NCBI GenBank assembly: GCA_027007865.1
Contig: JALTEE010000323.1
Location: forward strand, 600-6,947
Direction of reading: 5' to 3'
DNA from: a bacterium
GTDB lineage: Bacteria > UBP14 > UBA6098 > B30-G16
DNA length: 6,348 nt
Shown: in pieces, positions 1-6,199 of the stretch
Layout: each line of letters starts with the position of its first letter
Position numbering within the stretch: the stretch's first letter is position 1
Program-made: the position numbers and the translations under genes
The notes under the pieces: generated by a model
Told to the model about the DNA's origin: nothing
Database searches by the model: none
The model's input: only the letters and a program-made list of their open reading frames with translations

Positions 1-20
1 ACAATGACAAAAATACGGAA

Positions 21-56
21 ACAGCCGAAGGCTGTCATTCCCGTGAAAACGGGAAT
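21..56 (+). repeat. double-hairpin palindromic repeat, dRS3-like, in frame in the upstream gene
   Basis: Two hairpins lie side by side. The first is ACAGCC, loop GAA, GGCTGT (21-35). The second is ATTCCCGT, loop GAAA, ACGGGAAT (37-56). The second fits the pattern ATTCCC-N8-GGGAAT, which is the definition of the dRS3 repeat of Neisseria; similar CATTCCCG repeats are common in other genomes. It is read through in frame as part of the upstream protein (roughly TAEGCHSRENGNP), immediately before the IYDLRG strand of the sorting domain. Copy number elsewhere cannot be judged from this window. Confidence 0.75.
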
Positions 57-168
57 CCAGAAAGATGTGTGGATGTGAATATATACGATTTGCGTGGAAA
101 TGTTGTTTGGCAAACCAATCTGAGCGACATCCAGGCGCGACATTAACGAGCCGCGAAGCGTGGATGGT

Positions 169-183
169 CAAGCCGAAGGCTTG
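169..183 (+). repeat. small hairpin sharing the AGCCGAAGGCT core with 21-35
   Basis: CAAGCC, loop GAA, GGCTTG forms a six-base-pair hairpin. Its 11-base core AGCCGAAGGCT is identical to the core of the hairpin at 21-35 in the same broken gene, so it may be a second copy or relic of the same element. It lies in the damaged stretch between the premature stop and the surviving C-terminal tail. Confidence 0.4.
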
Positions 184-205
184 CGAAACGGATTATGTAT
201 GTGCG

Positions 206-233
206 GTAGGGGCGGTTTGCGAATCGCCCTTAC
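206..233 (+). repeat. 28-base palindrome, GTAGGGGCG family
   Basis: GTAGGGGCGG pairs with the right arm ending TCGCCCTTAC. Nearly the whole 28 bases fold as one hairpin, with three G-T wobbles and a very small loop. The GTAGGGGCG start recurs at 3195-3203 inside the gene at 3083-4495. The element sits in the remnant of the upstream sorting domain, 23 bases before its last stop codon. It could also act as a hairpin in the leader of the next gene, but has no T-tract and does not look like an intrinsic terminator. Confidence 0.7.
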
Positions 234-259
234 AATGCGGATTCTATATTTGAAATAAC

Positions 260-266
260 AAGGAGG
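260..266 (+). promoter_or_regulatory. strong ribosome binding site of the 906-residue gene
   Basis: AAGGAGG ends seven bases before the ATG at 274. It fixes that start and follows the old stop codon of the upstream gene (256-258) by one base, so the two genes were probably cotranscribed. I see no convincing promoter in the 147-259 stretch. Confidence 0.85.
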
Positions 267-273
267 TTTTATT

Positions 274-2994
274 ATGCGATTTTCCACAATCTTTTTATTC
301 GCAGCGATATTTTTCGCTCTTGCTGCGTATTCGCAGGAGGTCGCCATTACGACGGCAACGGGCGACCAAATCGGTGCGCAGGTATCCGCTGGCGATGAAT
401 GCTTCTTCGTCGTATGGGAAGACCACCGCGCAGGCGTGTCCAATACGAATATTTATGGGCAGTCCGTATATCCCGACGGCACTATGGGCGGTCCTGGATT
501 CCCGATTTGCATAACTCCCGCAAGCAATCAAACTTCGCCAGTGATTGCATACAATAATGCAGCGTCTCGATTTCTAACCGTATGGTATGACCGCCGCAGC
601 GGAACGCAGTTCTACGGCAGAAATGCCGATTGTTCGGGCACCGACGGCGACGAATGGCTGCTCGCAGATGGCACGACGAATTTATCTGCGCCGGAAATGG
701 CAGCGTCGAGTTCTAATTATATCTATACTTGGATGGTTCGCTCGGGCAGCGATTTCGAGACGAAATATATCGTTCTCGATACTGCTGGCGCTGCTGTCGG
801 AGCGGTTCAATCGCTTTCGGGGCTCGGTTCGAAAAGTCCATCTATCGCATTCGATAGCGAGGAATTTTTAATCGTATGGCAGGATTCGCTCGCTGCTGGC
901 GCCGGAATTTATGGAGAATATCTCGATTCCACAGGAACGCCCATTGGCACGGCATTTCTCGTCGTCGATGACGCCGACGCTTCCGCCCCCGCTGTTTGTG
1001 CAATCAAAGGCGCAGTCGGCGAGGTAGTTCCGAGATTTGCAATTGCCTGGCAGCATTACGATGCCACGACAAACGCCGACATATACGCCGGAATTCTCGA
1101 ACATCTTTCTACGAGCACAATAACGGGCGTAGCGGTTTCCACAGCGGATAATGCGCAATCTTCGCCGACGATTGCGTTTCACGGTTCTGGATTTCTCGTT
1201 GCGTGGGAAGACCAGCGTGGAGGATTGACGAACGATATCTATGGCAGATTTCTTGCACTGACGGGTTCGCCGTCGGGGAGCGAATTTGCAATTTGCGACG
1301 AAGATTTAGCGCAGCAGTCGCCGAAACTGGCGTATTCTGCCGTCGATACAGAATATCTATGTGTCTGGGTAGATATGCGTGGAGGTTCGTATTCCGATAT
1401 TTATGGTGCATTGATAGAACCGCCTCCGCCATCGACGGGACCATCTGTTTCATCTGTTTCGCCGACCGATGGAACGATTTCGGGATGCGATACGATGGTT
1501 ATGCAGATTTCAATATCGTCCGACCACGGAATCGAAGATTCAACGATTATTGTCAGTTTGAATGGAGTTAATTATACATTATCCGACACCGAACTATCAT
1601 TAGATGGAATGACGATAAATTTCTCACCCGATTATAGCACTGGCACAATCGAAACGATGAATGTCTGTCTCGAAGCGGTGGAAGACGAGTCGGGAAATCC
1701 GCTCGAATCGCCATATTGCTGGACTTGGATATGGGACGATGTCGCTCCGCAAATAACATCGACAAATCCATCGGATGGCGAATCTCTCGACGATATACCG
1801 ACGACGATTACCGCTGCGATGTCAGATGAAGTGGCGGGAATCGACGAAGAATCGATTACGGTCTATATGAACGGGACGGGGTTCACTATTTTTAGCGATG
1901 GAGTATATTGGGACGGATATACTTTGACATTGAACCTTTCCGAGATGGGATATTCCGCCCTGCCTGAAACGAACATAGTCATTTTCGATTTATTCGATGA
2001 AGCACTGTGTCCGAACGAATTGATATATTCGCTCGTGTTTTATATTGTGAGCAATCCCGGTCCTGTGGCATCGGCGCAAGTTCCGCTGGCGGATGAAATC
2101 GTTTCCTGCGATGACCAGCAAATCCAAATATCCATAACCGATGACGACGGTGTGAACGCATCTTCGATAGAACTTTCTGTGAACGGAACATCGTATTATT
2201 TTCCAGACCATTTGTCATTTTCCGACCCGATTTTGACATTTACGCCCTCTCCTCTTTTTGCCGAAGGAACCGTCTATGTGTCGCTCGACAGTTGCGATGA
2301 TATGTTGGGAAATCCGCTCTCCACGCCATTGAACTATAATTTTATCATCGATTTGTCGCCGCCCGAAATAATATCCACATCCTATCCCGCAGAAACGATT
2401 ATCGATTCCACAACAGACACGGATTTTGTCGTTGTCGCCGATGATAATTTCTGCGATTCGCTCAAAACGAGTATGTGTTATGTAATGATAACAAATGGTG
2501 GCGAGATGATTGCAAGATGGGAAGATGACGCATTCACGGATGTTGGAGATTTCACATTTACAATTCCCGCTTCGACTTTCCTCGACAGCATTTTCAGCTC
2601 CGTCGAAGGAACGCTCGACACATTCTCGGTGTGCGTTCATCTCGCTGATTCTCCCGATAGATGCAACTCTAATTTACTCGATACTTGTTGGGTAATTTAC
2701 TTCCATACGAGCGGAATAGATGAGGTAAAAATTCCTGACAATATATCGCTCTCTGTTTCGCCGAACCCGTTCAACGCAAATCTTGATGTCGAATATTCTG
2801 CTCCGAATGGAGGCAAAATCGAAATTTTCGATGGAATGGGACATAAAATATATAATTTCTCTGTGCGTGGGAAAGGAACATTCATCTGGGACGGTGCAGA
2901 CGAAGAAGGAATGCCTCTCCCGTCTGGAACATATTTTATAAAATTGAAAACAAGTAGCAGAATCGTTTCTAAAATGGTCAAATTTATGAAATAG
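274..2994 (+). CDS. T9SS-secreted propeller and Ig-like repeat protein
   Basis: A 906-residue secreted protein of unknown function. Residues 1-20 are a signal peptide (MRFSTIFLFAAIFFALAAYS, cleavage likely before Q21). Residues about 25-383 hold seven repeats of 49-57 residues with a conserved core, VxWxDxRxG then DIYGxxLdxxG then SPxIAF; core tryptophans are at 48, 104, 153, 202, 259, 311 and 365. This fits a seven-bladed beta-propeller, although the fold is inferred. After a PPPPSTGP linker come about four Ig-like or cadherin-like modules (roughly 390-490, 491-592, 594-695, 696-812), with motifs such as SxxPxDG and DESGNPL. Residues 823-906 are a T9SS type A sorting domain: VSPNPFN, KIEIFDGMG, FIWDG, SGTYFIKLK, basic tail. 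The start is fixed by AAGGAGG seven bases upstream. Mature protein is probably surface-attached or released; no catalytic motif is visible. An adhesive or binding role is only a guess. Confidence 0.93.
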   Translation: MRFSTIFLFAAIFFALAAYSQEVAITTATGDQIGAQVSAGDECFFVVWEDHRAGVSNTNIYGQSVYPDGTMGGPGFPICITPASNQTSPVIAYNNAASRFLTVWYDRRSGTQFYGRNADCSGTDGDEWLLADGTTNLSAPEMAASSSNYIYTWMVRSGSDFETKYIVLDTAGAAVGAVQSLSGLGSKSPSIAFDSEEFLIVWQDSLAAGAGIYGEYLDSTGTPIGTAFLVVDDADASAPAVCAIKGAVGEVVPRFAIAWQHYDATTNADIYAGILEHLSTSTITGVAVSTADNAQSSPTIAFHGSGFLVAWEDQRGGLTNDIYGRFLALTGSPSGSEFAICDEDLAQQSPKLAYSAVDTEYLCVWVDMRGGSYSDIYGALIEPPPPSTGPSVSSVSPTDGTISGCDTMVMQISISSDHGIEDSTIIVSLNGVNYTLSDTELSLDGMTINFSPDYSTGTIETMNVCLEAVEDESGNPLESPYCWTWIWDDVAPQITSTNPSDGESLDDIPTTITAAMSDEVAGIDEESITVYMNGTGFTIFSDGVYWDGYTLTLNLSEMGYSALPETNIVIFDLFDEALCPNELIYSLVFYIVSNPGPVASAQVPLADEIVSCDDQQIQISITDDDGVNASSIELSVNGTSYYFPDHLSFSDPILTFTPSPLFAEGTVYVSLDSCDDMLGNPLSTPLNYNFIIDLSPPEIISTSYPAETIIDSTTDTDFVVVADDNFCDSLKTSMCYVMITNGGEMIARWEDDAFTDVGDFTFTIPASTFLDSIFSSVEGTLDTFSVCVHLADSPDRCNSNLLDTCWVIYFHTSGIDEVKIPDNISLSVSPNPFNANLDVEYSAPNGGKIEIFDGMGHKIYNFSVRGKGTFIWDGADEEGMPLPSGTYFIKLKTSSRIVSKMVKFMK

Positions 2995-3022
2995 CGATGC
3001 AGATATAGAGCATCACCGCAGA

Positions 3023-3058
3023 AAATGGGCTATCTTGCCGAAGCAAGGAAGCCCATTT
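3023..3058. terminator. two-tier hairpin between convergent genes, probable bidirectional terminator
   Basis: AAATGGGC (3023-3030) pairs with GCCCATTT (3051-3058). Inside it, CTTGC (3034-3038) pairs with GCAAG (3043-3047) around a CGAA loop. The hairpin lies in the 88-base gap between the rightward gene ending at 2994 and the leftward gene ending at 3083, where a shared terminator is expected. T-rich tails are short on both sides, so efficiency is uncertain. A smaller hairpin, GATGC and GCATC (2996-3014), directly follows the rightward stop codon. Confidence 0.6.
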
Positions 3059-3082
3059 CTATTGATGAATGTGTGGTAAAAA

Positions 3083-4495
3083 TCATTTTAGATAAAATAT
3101 TCGTTTTGTTGTAAAATTGCCGTCTGCCGTTCGTGCTTTCACCAGATATATCCCCGATGGGATTGTTTCGTCGGGTGTCCAGATGAATGTGCGTGTAGGG
3201 GCGATGCTTGCGTCGCCCGTTTCTGTATCCGCCGCAATATCGGTCGAGGCACACCTCGATCCTACAACATTCCCCTGCAAATCGTATATTTCAATTATGG
3301 CTGGTAGAGACGCATAATCATGCGTCTCTACGGAAATATTGCACGATGAATTGAAAGGATTGGGATATGCGGAAATTTCAATAATAGATGGCATATCGGT
3401 TTCATCTATAATATCAGTGGTATCTTCATAAACTATATAACTCCAGCATATCGAATCATAGTACCAATAGCATCCTGTATCACATATTGTTTCGATGCAG
3501 AAAAATATAGTATCACCAGCGGAATATGTTTCTAATGGCAAGGAAAAGGTAAACGATGAATCAATAACAGAGATTAGTGGTGATGAAATATCATATTCAG
3601 TTCCATCAACACTTATCGATAAAGAATCAGGGTCGATAGCTCCGTAATTCGTGATTGTCGTGCTAATAAATAATGTGTCGTTCAGAGGAATACTATCGTT
3701 CTTGGGAGGCTCAATTTCGAACTTTGGGAAAAGAGAGCAATTAAATAACGAGATAACTAAGTCAAGATTTGAATAAACTCGAAGATAAGAATATTCATAA
3801 TAAAGTGCAAAATCACTATAATCTGCATGATATATTACTATTCCTTCTCCATAACTACTCATCGCTACCAGTGTTGGAGCGGTTTCCCAAATCACCCAAT
3901 CCTCTGGCGGAGTGTATGGTCCGCAGGAATCACAATCGAGAGCATAGGCGGTCGGTCCGCCCCAAACTAATTTTCTCGCTTTCGAGTTCTGTTTAATACC
4001 AATACTTCCACCACGGTCAAGCCAAACAGAATCGGGTAATCCACGAATTAACGGATGATTAGCAAAGCCCCGATATATCGCGCCTTCAATACTCATAAAT
4101 GCATCCACGCTATCCACCACGGTAGTCGGATGATAGGAGAAACCGAGGTCTGGACCAAAAAATTCTATAACACGACGCCAGCCATAAATTCCAAGACAAG
4201 TCTCACCAAATATAAGAAGCGTTCCGCCATTATAAACAAATTCCTTGAACCTTTCCAAAACTGAGTCTGAATAATATGTTCCTAACAAAATCCCATAAAC
4301 TTCACTCGATTCTGGATATACTTCATCCGTATCTACGACTAAATTGTGATATCTGTCTCTTAGAGCAGCATATAGACTATCGACAGGCACACTCGTCCCC
4401 GCGAATGTCCCATCGACTCTTATCCTACAGGTATCGCACTGGGCATAAAGAACGGACGATAAATAGAGCACCGATAGCATAATATAGTATTTCAT
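3083..4495 (-). CDS. T9SS-secreted protein with GATase1-like and Ig-like domains
   Basis: A 470-residue secreted protein. Residues 1-18 are a signal peptide (ending VLYA, cleavage likely before Q19). Residues about 24-252 resemble the class I glutamine amidotransferase-like fold: YGILLGTYYSDSVLERFKEF, then GGTLLIFGE (90-98), HPLIRGLPDSVW (147-158), YGEGIVIYHADYSDF (215-229) and a final NLDLVISLFN helix. Related non-catalytic domains (DUF4350-like) often bind or sense rather than hydrolyse; I see no clear Cys-His-Glu triad, although C100 follows the GGTLLIFGE strand. Residues about 258-357 form an Ig-like module. Residues 370-470 are a T9SS sorting domain: AYPNPFNSS, IEIYDLQGNVV, FIWTPDETIPSGIYLVK, TTKRIFYLK. 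Two of its loops are enlarged by three in-frame palindromic repeats. The start has a good ribosome binding site, eight bases away. Sample stretches are AT-richer than in the flanking genes. Substrate and role are unknown. Confidence 0.9.
   Translation of the reverse strand: MKYYIMLSVLYLSSVLYAQCDTCRIRVDGTFAGTSVPVDSLYAALRDRYHNLVVDTDEVYPESSEVYGILLGTYYSDSVLERFKEFVYNGGTLLIFGETCLGIYGWRRVIEFFGPDLGFSYHPTTVVDSVDAFMSIEGAIYRGFANHPLIRGLPDSVWLDRGGSIGIKQNSKARKLVWGGPTAYALDCDSCGPYTPPEDWVIWETAPTLVAMSSYGEGIVIYHADYSDFALYYEYSYLRVYSNLDLVISLFNCSLFPKFEIEPPKNDSIPLNDTLFISTTITNYGAIDPDSLSISVDGTEYDISSPLISVIDSSFTFSLPLETYSAGDTIFFCIETICDTGCYWYYDSICWSYIVYEDTTDIIDETDMPSIIEISAYPNPFNSSCNISVETHDYASLPAIIEIYDLQGNVVGSRCASTDIAADTETGDASIAPTRTFIWTPDETIPSGIYLVKARTADGNFTTKRIFYLK
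3195..3218. repeat. in-frame palindrome in the sorting domain, GTAGGGGCG family
   Basis: GGGCGATGC (3199-3207) and GCGTCGCCC (3210-3218) form a nine-base-pair hairpin with a TT loop and one G-T wobble, preceded by GTAG. The GTAGGGGCG start is the same as at 206-214. It is read on the minus strand as GDASIAPT (residues 427-434) in the loop between the GNVV and FIW strands. The arm away from GTAG no longer ends in CTAC, so the copy is probably truncated or diverged. Confidence 0.75.
3242..3265. repeat. in-frame palindrome in the sorting domain, TCGAGG family
   Basis: TCGAGG (3244-3249), loop CACA, CCTCGA (3254-3259) is a perfect six-base-pair hairpin, extended by one wobble and one further pair and followed by CTAC (3262-3265). 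It is read on the minus strand as VGSRCAST (residues 411-418), directly after the IEIYDLQGNV strand, in the same enlarged loop as the element at 3195-3218. The terminal CTAC, GTAG on the other strand, matches the ends of the other elements here. Confidence 0.6.
3304..3331. repeat. perfect 28-base palindrome in frame before the IYDL strand
   Basis: GTAGAGACGCAT (3304-3315), loop AATC, ATGCGTCTCTAC (3320-3331): 12 perfect base pairs. It is read on the minus strand as VETHDYASL (residues 389-397), joining NPFNSSCNIS to PAIIEIYDL. The sorting domain of the 906-residue protein has a shorter connection at this place. A perfect palindrome maintained inside a reading frame suggests a recent insertion, or selection on the DNA or RNA structure. 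GTAGAGACGC-type palindromes also occur in other bacterial genomes. Confidence 0.85.
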
Positions 4496-4503
4496 AATTA
4501 AAG

Positions 4504-4509
4504 CTCCTT
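4504..4509 (-). promoter_or_regulatory. ribosome binding site of the 470-residue gene
   Basis: On the minus strand AAGGAG lies eight bases before the ATG at 4495 and supports that start. The TAA stop of the preceding orphan fragment (4510-4508) overlaps it, an arrangement typical of adjacent genes in one transcript. Confidence 0.8.
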
Positions 4510-4699
4510 AGGATATATCCATTGAAAAATAACTTCCCTGTCCGGCGCATCCTCTGTCGTAGACTTCGATGCGGAAATAGAGATATTCTCCGCCCATACA
4601 TAGGTCGTGAGATTCCCATTCGAGCGAATCCATATCGACATTTTGCATCGGAATCCATTCGCTATCGGTGAGTTTTACAAAATATTCTTCGCCATTATT
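4508..4699 (-). pseudogene. orphan C-terminal fragment of an Ig-like repeat protein
   Basis: The minus strand between the OmpA-like gene and the 470-residue gene holds a 63-codon open frame. It begins just after a TGA at 4702-4700, overlaps the last bases of the OmpA-like gene, and ends at TAA 4510-4508. Its translation looks like real protein: it contains GEEYFVKLTDSEWIPM, LYFRIEVYDRGC and a final SYFSMDIS, the alternating hydrophobic pattern of the last strands of an Ig-like or FN3-like sandwich. It has no start codon at its left end; the first ATG is at 4648, giving 46 codons, with no clear ribosome binding site. I read it as the tail of a secreted-protein gene that lost its 5' part, with the OmpA-like gene now joined directly to it. 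A short expressed gene from 4648 is the alternative. Confidence 0.5.
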
Positions 4700-6161
4700 T
4701 CACGACTTCGACCAAAATTTCGACTCTTCTTTTCGCTATGCGCTCTTCGGGACGATTTTCATCGAAAGTGAACGACGATGCGCTGCCACTCCTGTGGGAA
4801 TTGCACATTCCAACGGCGGAAAATTCGATTTCGCACATTTTTTTGAAACCATTTACCTCAAGCAATTTGGGTTTCACGAGTAATCGTTTAAGTTCTTCGA
4901 TTTCTTTGTCCGCCCACAGTTGACTCATCTGGCGGTTTCGCTCGTCGTCTCCTGTATCATCGGTGTATCCGAGTGCGATAATTTTTAATTTCCCATCGGG
5001 ATTGTGCGCCGCCAATCTGACGATGTTTTCCGCAATTTCATATCGGTTCGCAAATGAATACTGCGTATCGAGTGCTTGCAATCGGTTCAATTCAAAATTG
5101 CCGACAATAAAGCGTTCTGTGCACTCTTTTGTTCTTTTGAATTTAAAAGTAATCGCTTTACTCCAAATTCGCTCGAAATGGCCTGCCGATGTTTTTAAGA
5201 GAGAAGAAGCAAAATAATTCCAAAGCGGCTCGGGAATTTTTGAAAGATCCCAACCTTTAGGGACATCGGCAATTTTTGAGCCGTCGCTGCGGAATATCTC
5301 GAAATTCTTTCCTTTTCCCGATTTGATTGTGATTTCATTGTCGCTTCGTTCTGCGTGTGTGTTTGCTCGCATTGTGGGTTTGTTTATGACCCAATCACTG
5401 CTGACGGAAATGCGAATTTTCTCCGTTTCGCTCTCATCATAGCGCAGCGCCACAAATATTCTCGATGATAGATACGGCTCGTCGAGTTTTTTCGCGAGTG
5501 CATTTTTTATGCGGAATAATTTTTCGAGCGCTTTGTTCGGTTCGCGCATCGAGCCGAGATTCATTCCTTCAATGATGATGAAAAGAAGCGGGTTATCGTC
5601 GAGTAGCCGTTTAATGCGATATAATTGGTGTTCGCTCTCGATTTGTGCTATTGCATTTTTCGGATTGGTGCTCGAAATTGTTATTTCAACAGGTTCATTG
5701 ATGTGCGCAGAAATTTCCGCACGCTGATTTTCTTGCTGAATAGCGATATCGCGCGAGCCGAAATCGCCACGGCGCAGTTTTGTCGGGTCGATTGCAGGTT
5801 GGACTAAAACGCGCTCGGCGATGCCCTGTTTAAACTTCAATATCCGCTTGCGCACCGCTTCGGCGCGGTCATGACAGAGTTCACTGCTGCCAGATATGCC
5901 ATCGCCCATCTTGTGATAATATCCGCGAATTTCGATTATCACATCGGGATTGTCGGCGATGCGCTCGGCAAGTTCTTTCAGCATCGTATCGAAACGATTG
6001 TCGATGTTTGACGAACCACCATCGAAAAATACCATCGGAACGAACGGCACTTCCTCGTATTCAATAGCGATACCTTTCAAATCCACCGATTTTGGAGAAA
6101 CGGAAATTTGCGCAAAAACCGGCAACAGCAGAACAAAGAACATCGCGATTGTTTTTTTCAT
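4695..6161 (-). CDS. exported protein with tandem OmpA-like domains
   Basis: A 488-residue exported protein. Residues 1-17 are a signal peptide (MKKTIAMFFVLLLPVFA, cleavage likely before Q18). There is no lipobox. Domain 1 (about 42-155) is OmpA-like: VFFDGGSSNID, ELAERIADNPDVIIEIRGY, LCHDRAEAVRKRI, NQRAEISAHI. A second, degenerate copy (about 158-257) keeps the LLDDNPLLFIIIEG strand-helix pattern. Domain 3 (about 353-486) has RYEIAENIVRLAAHNPDG, IIALGYTDDTGDD, RNRQMSQLWADKEIEEL and the typical end AKRRVEILVEV. OmpA domains usually bind peptidoglycan through an Asp (the TD motif) and an Arg (LSxxRA). Domain 1 keeps the Arg (R99) but not the Asp; domain 3 keeps TD but has Trp (W416) at the Arg position. 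Residues 260-350 match nothing I recognise. No beta-barrel is evident. It probably acts in the periplasm at the cell wall. The ribosome binding site is weak. Confidence 0.9.
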   Translation of the reverse strand: MKKTIAMFFVLLLPVFAQISVSPKSVDLKGIAIEYEEVPFVPMVFFDGGSSNIDNRFDTMLKELAERIADNPDVIIEIRGYYHKMGDGISGSSELCHDRAEAVRKRILKFKQGIAERVLVQPAIDPTKLRRGDFGSRDIAIQQENQRAEISAHINEPVEITISSTNPKNAIAQIESEHQLYRIKRLLDDNPLLFIIIEGMNLGSMREPNKALEKLFRIKNALAKKLDEPYLSSRIFVALRYDESETEKIRISVSSDWVINKPTMRANTHAERSDNEITIKSGKGKNFEIFRSDGSKIADVPKGWDLSKIPEPLWNYFASSLLKTSAGHFERIWSKAITFKFKRTKECTERFIVGNFELNRLQALDTQYSFANRYEIAENIVRLAAHNPDGKLKIIALGYTDDTGDDERNRQMSQLWADKEIEELKRLLVKPKLLEVNGFKKMCEIEFSAVGMCNSHRSGSASSFTFDENRPEERIAKRRVEILVEVVK

Positions 6162-6199
6162 AATTTTGTGCGGATGATTAAAATTCCGATTATAAAAAT

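Larger units (their letters stand above)
1..258 (+). pseudogene. 3' end of a T9SS-secreted protein gene with a broken sorting domain
   Basis: The frame starting at base 3 is open from the left edge to a TAA at 144-146. It encodes 47 residues, including VNIYDLRGNVVWQTNLSD (75-128), which matches the IEIYDLQGNVV strand of the sorting domain in the leftward gene at 3083-4495. The rest of a sorting domain (FxW, then SGxYxVK) does not follow. Instead, another frame, open from 124, ends in TMRILYLK and a TAA at 256-258, closely resembling the TTKRIFYLK tail of the leftward gene. That second stop lies one base before the ribosome binding site of the next gene, as expected for the original gene end. 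I infer that palindromic insertions and a frame change split the last domain. Either the gene is inactive, or a product without its sorting tail is made. The domain core lost between the two pieces cannot be seen. A sequencing indel could mimic the frame break, but would not restore the missing motif. Confidence 0.6.

Noticed and set aside
206..233. Intrinsic terminator or riboswitch before the 906-residue gene
   Set aside because: The hairpin has no T-tract and belongs to a repeat family also found inside a coding region, so a dispersed repeat is the better explanation.
2215..2640. 141-codon minus-strand open frame opposite the 906-residue gene, and similar shorter ones on both strands
   Set aside because: It lies inside a gene with a strong start and clear repeats, its translation is low-complexity in Arg, Cys and Ile with no recognisable motif, and it has no ribosome binding site. 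It is a by-product of codon use on the other strand.
3195..3331. A CRISPR array, suggested by several repeats at close spacing
   Set aside because: The three repeats differ in sequence, are unevenly spaced, are translated in frame, and no cas gene is present.
4690..4710. Programmed +1 frameshift joining the OmpA-like gene to the orphan fragment
   Set aside because: The OmpA-like domain already has its natural end (AKRRVEILVEV), and the stretch GTG AAA TAA holds no known slippery site or stimulatory hairpin. A gene remnant is simpler.
5853..5870. Inverted repeat ACCGC...GCGGT inside the OmpA-like gene
   Set aside because: Only five base pairs, and it encodes the conserved HDRAEAVRKR segment of an OmpA-like domain, so protein conservation explains it.
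6189..6194. Perfect minus-strand TATAAT as the -10 box of the OmpA-like gene
   Set aside because: It is 27 bases from the TTGACA at 6227-6222, too far for a sigma-70 promoter, and the AT-rich gap makes a chance match likely. The 16-base pairing with TAAATT is preferred, at low confidence.
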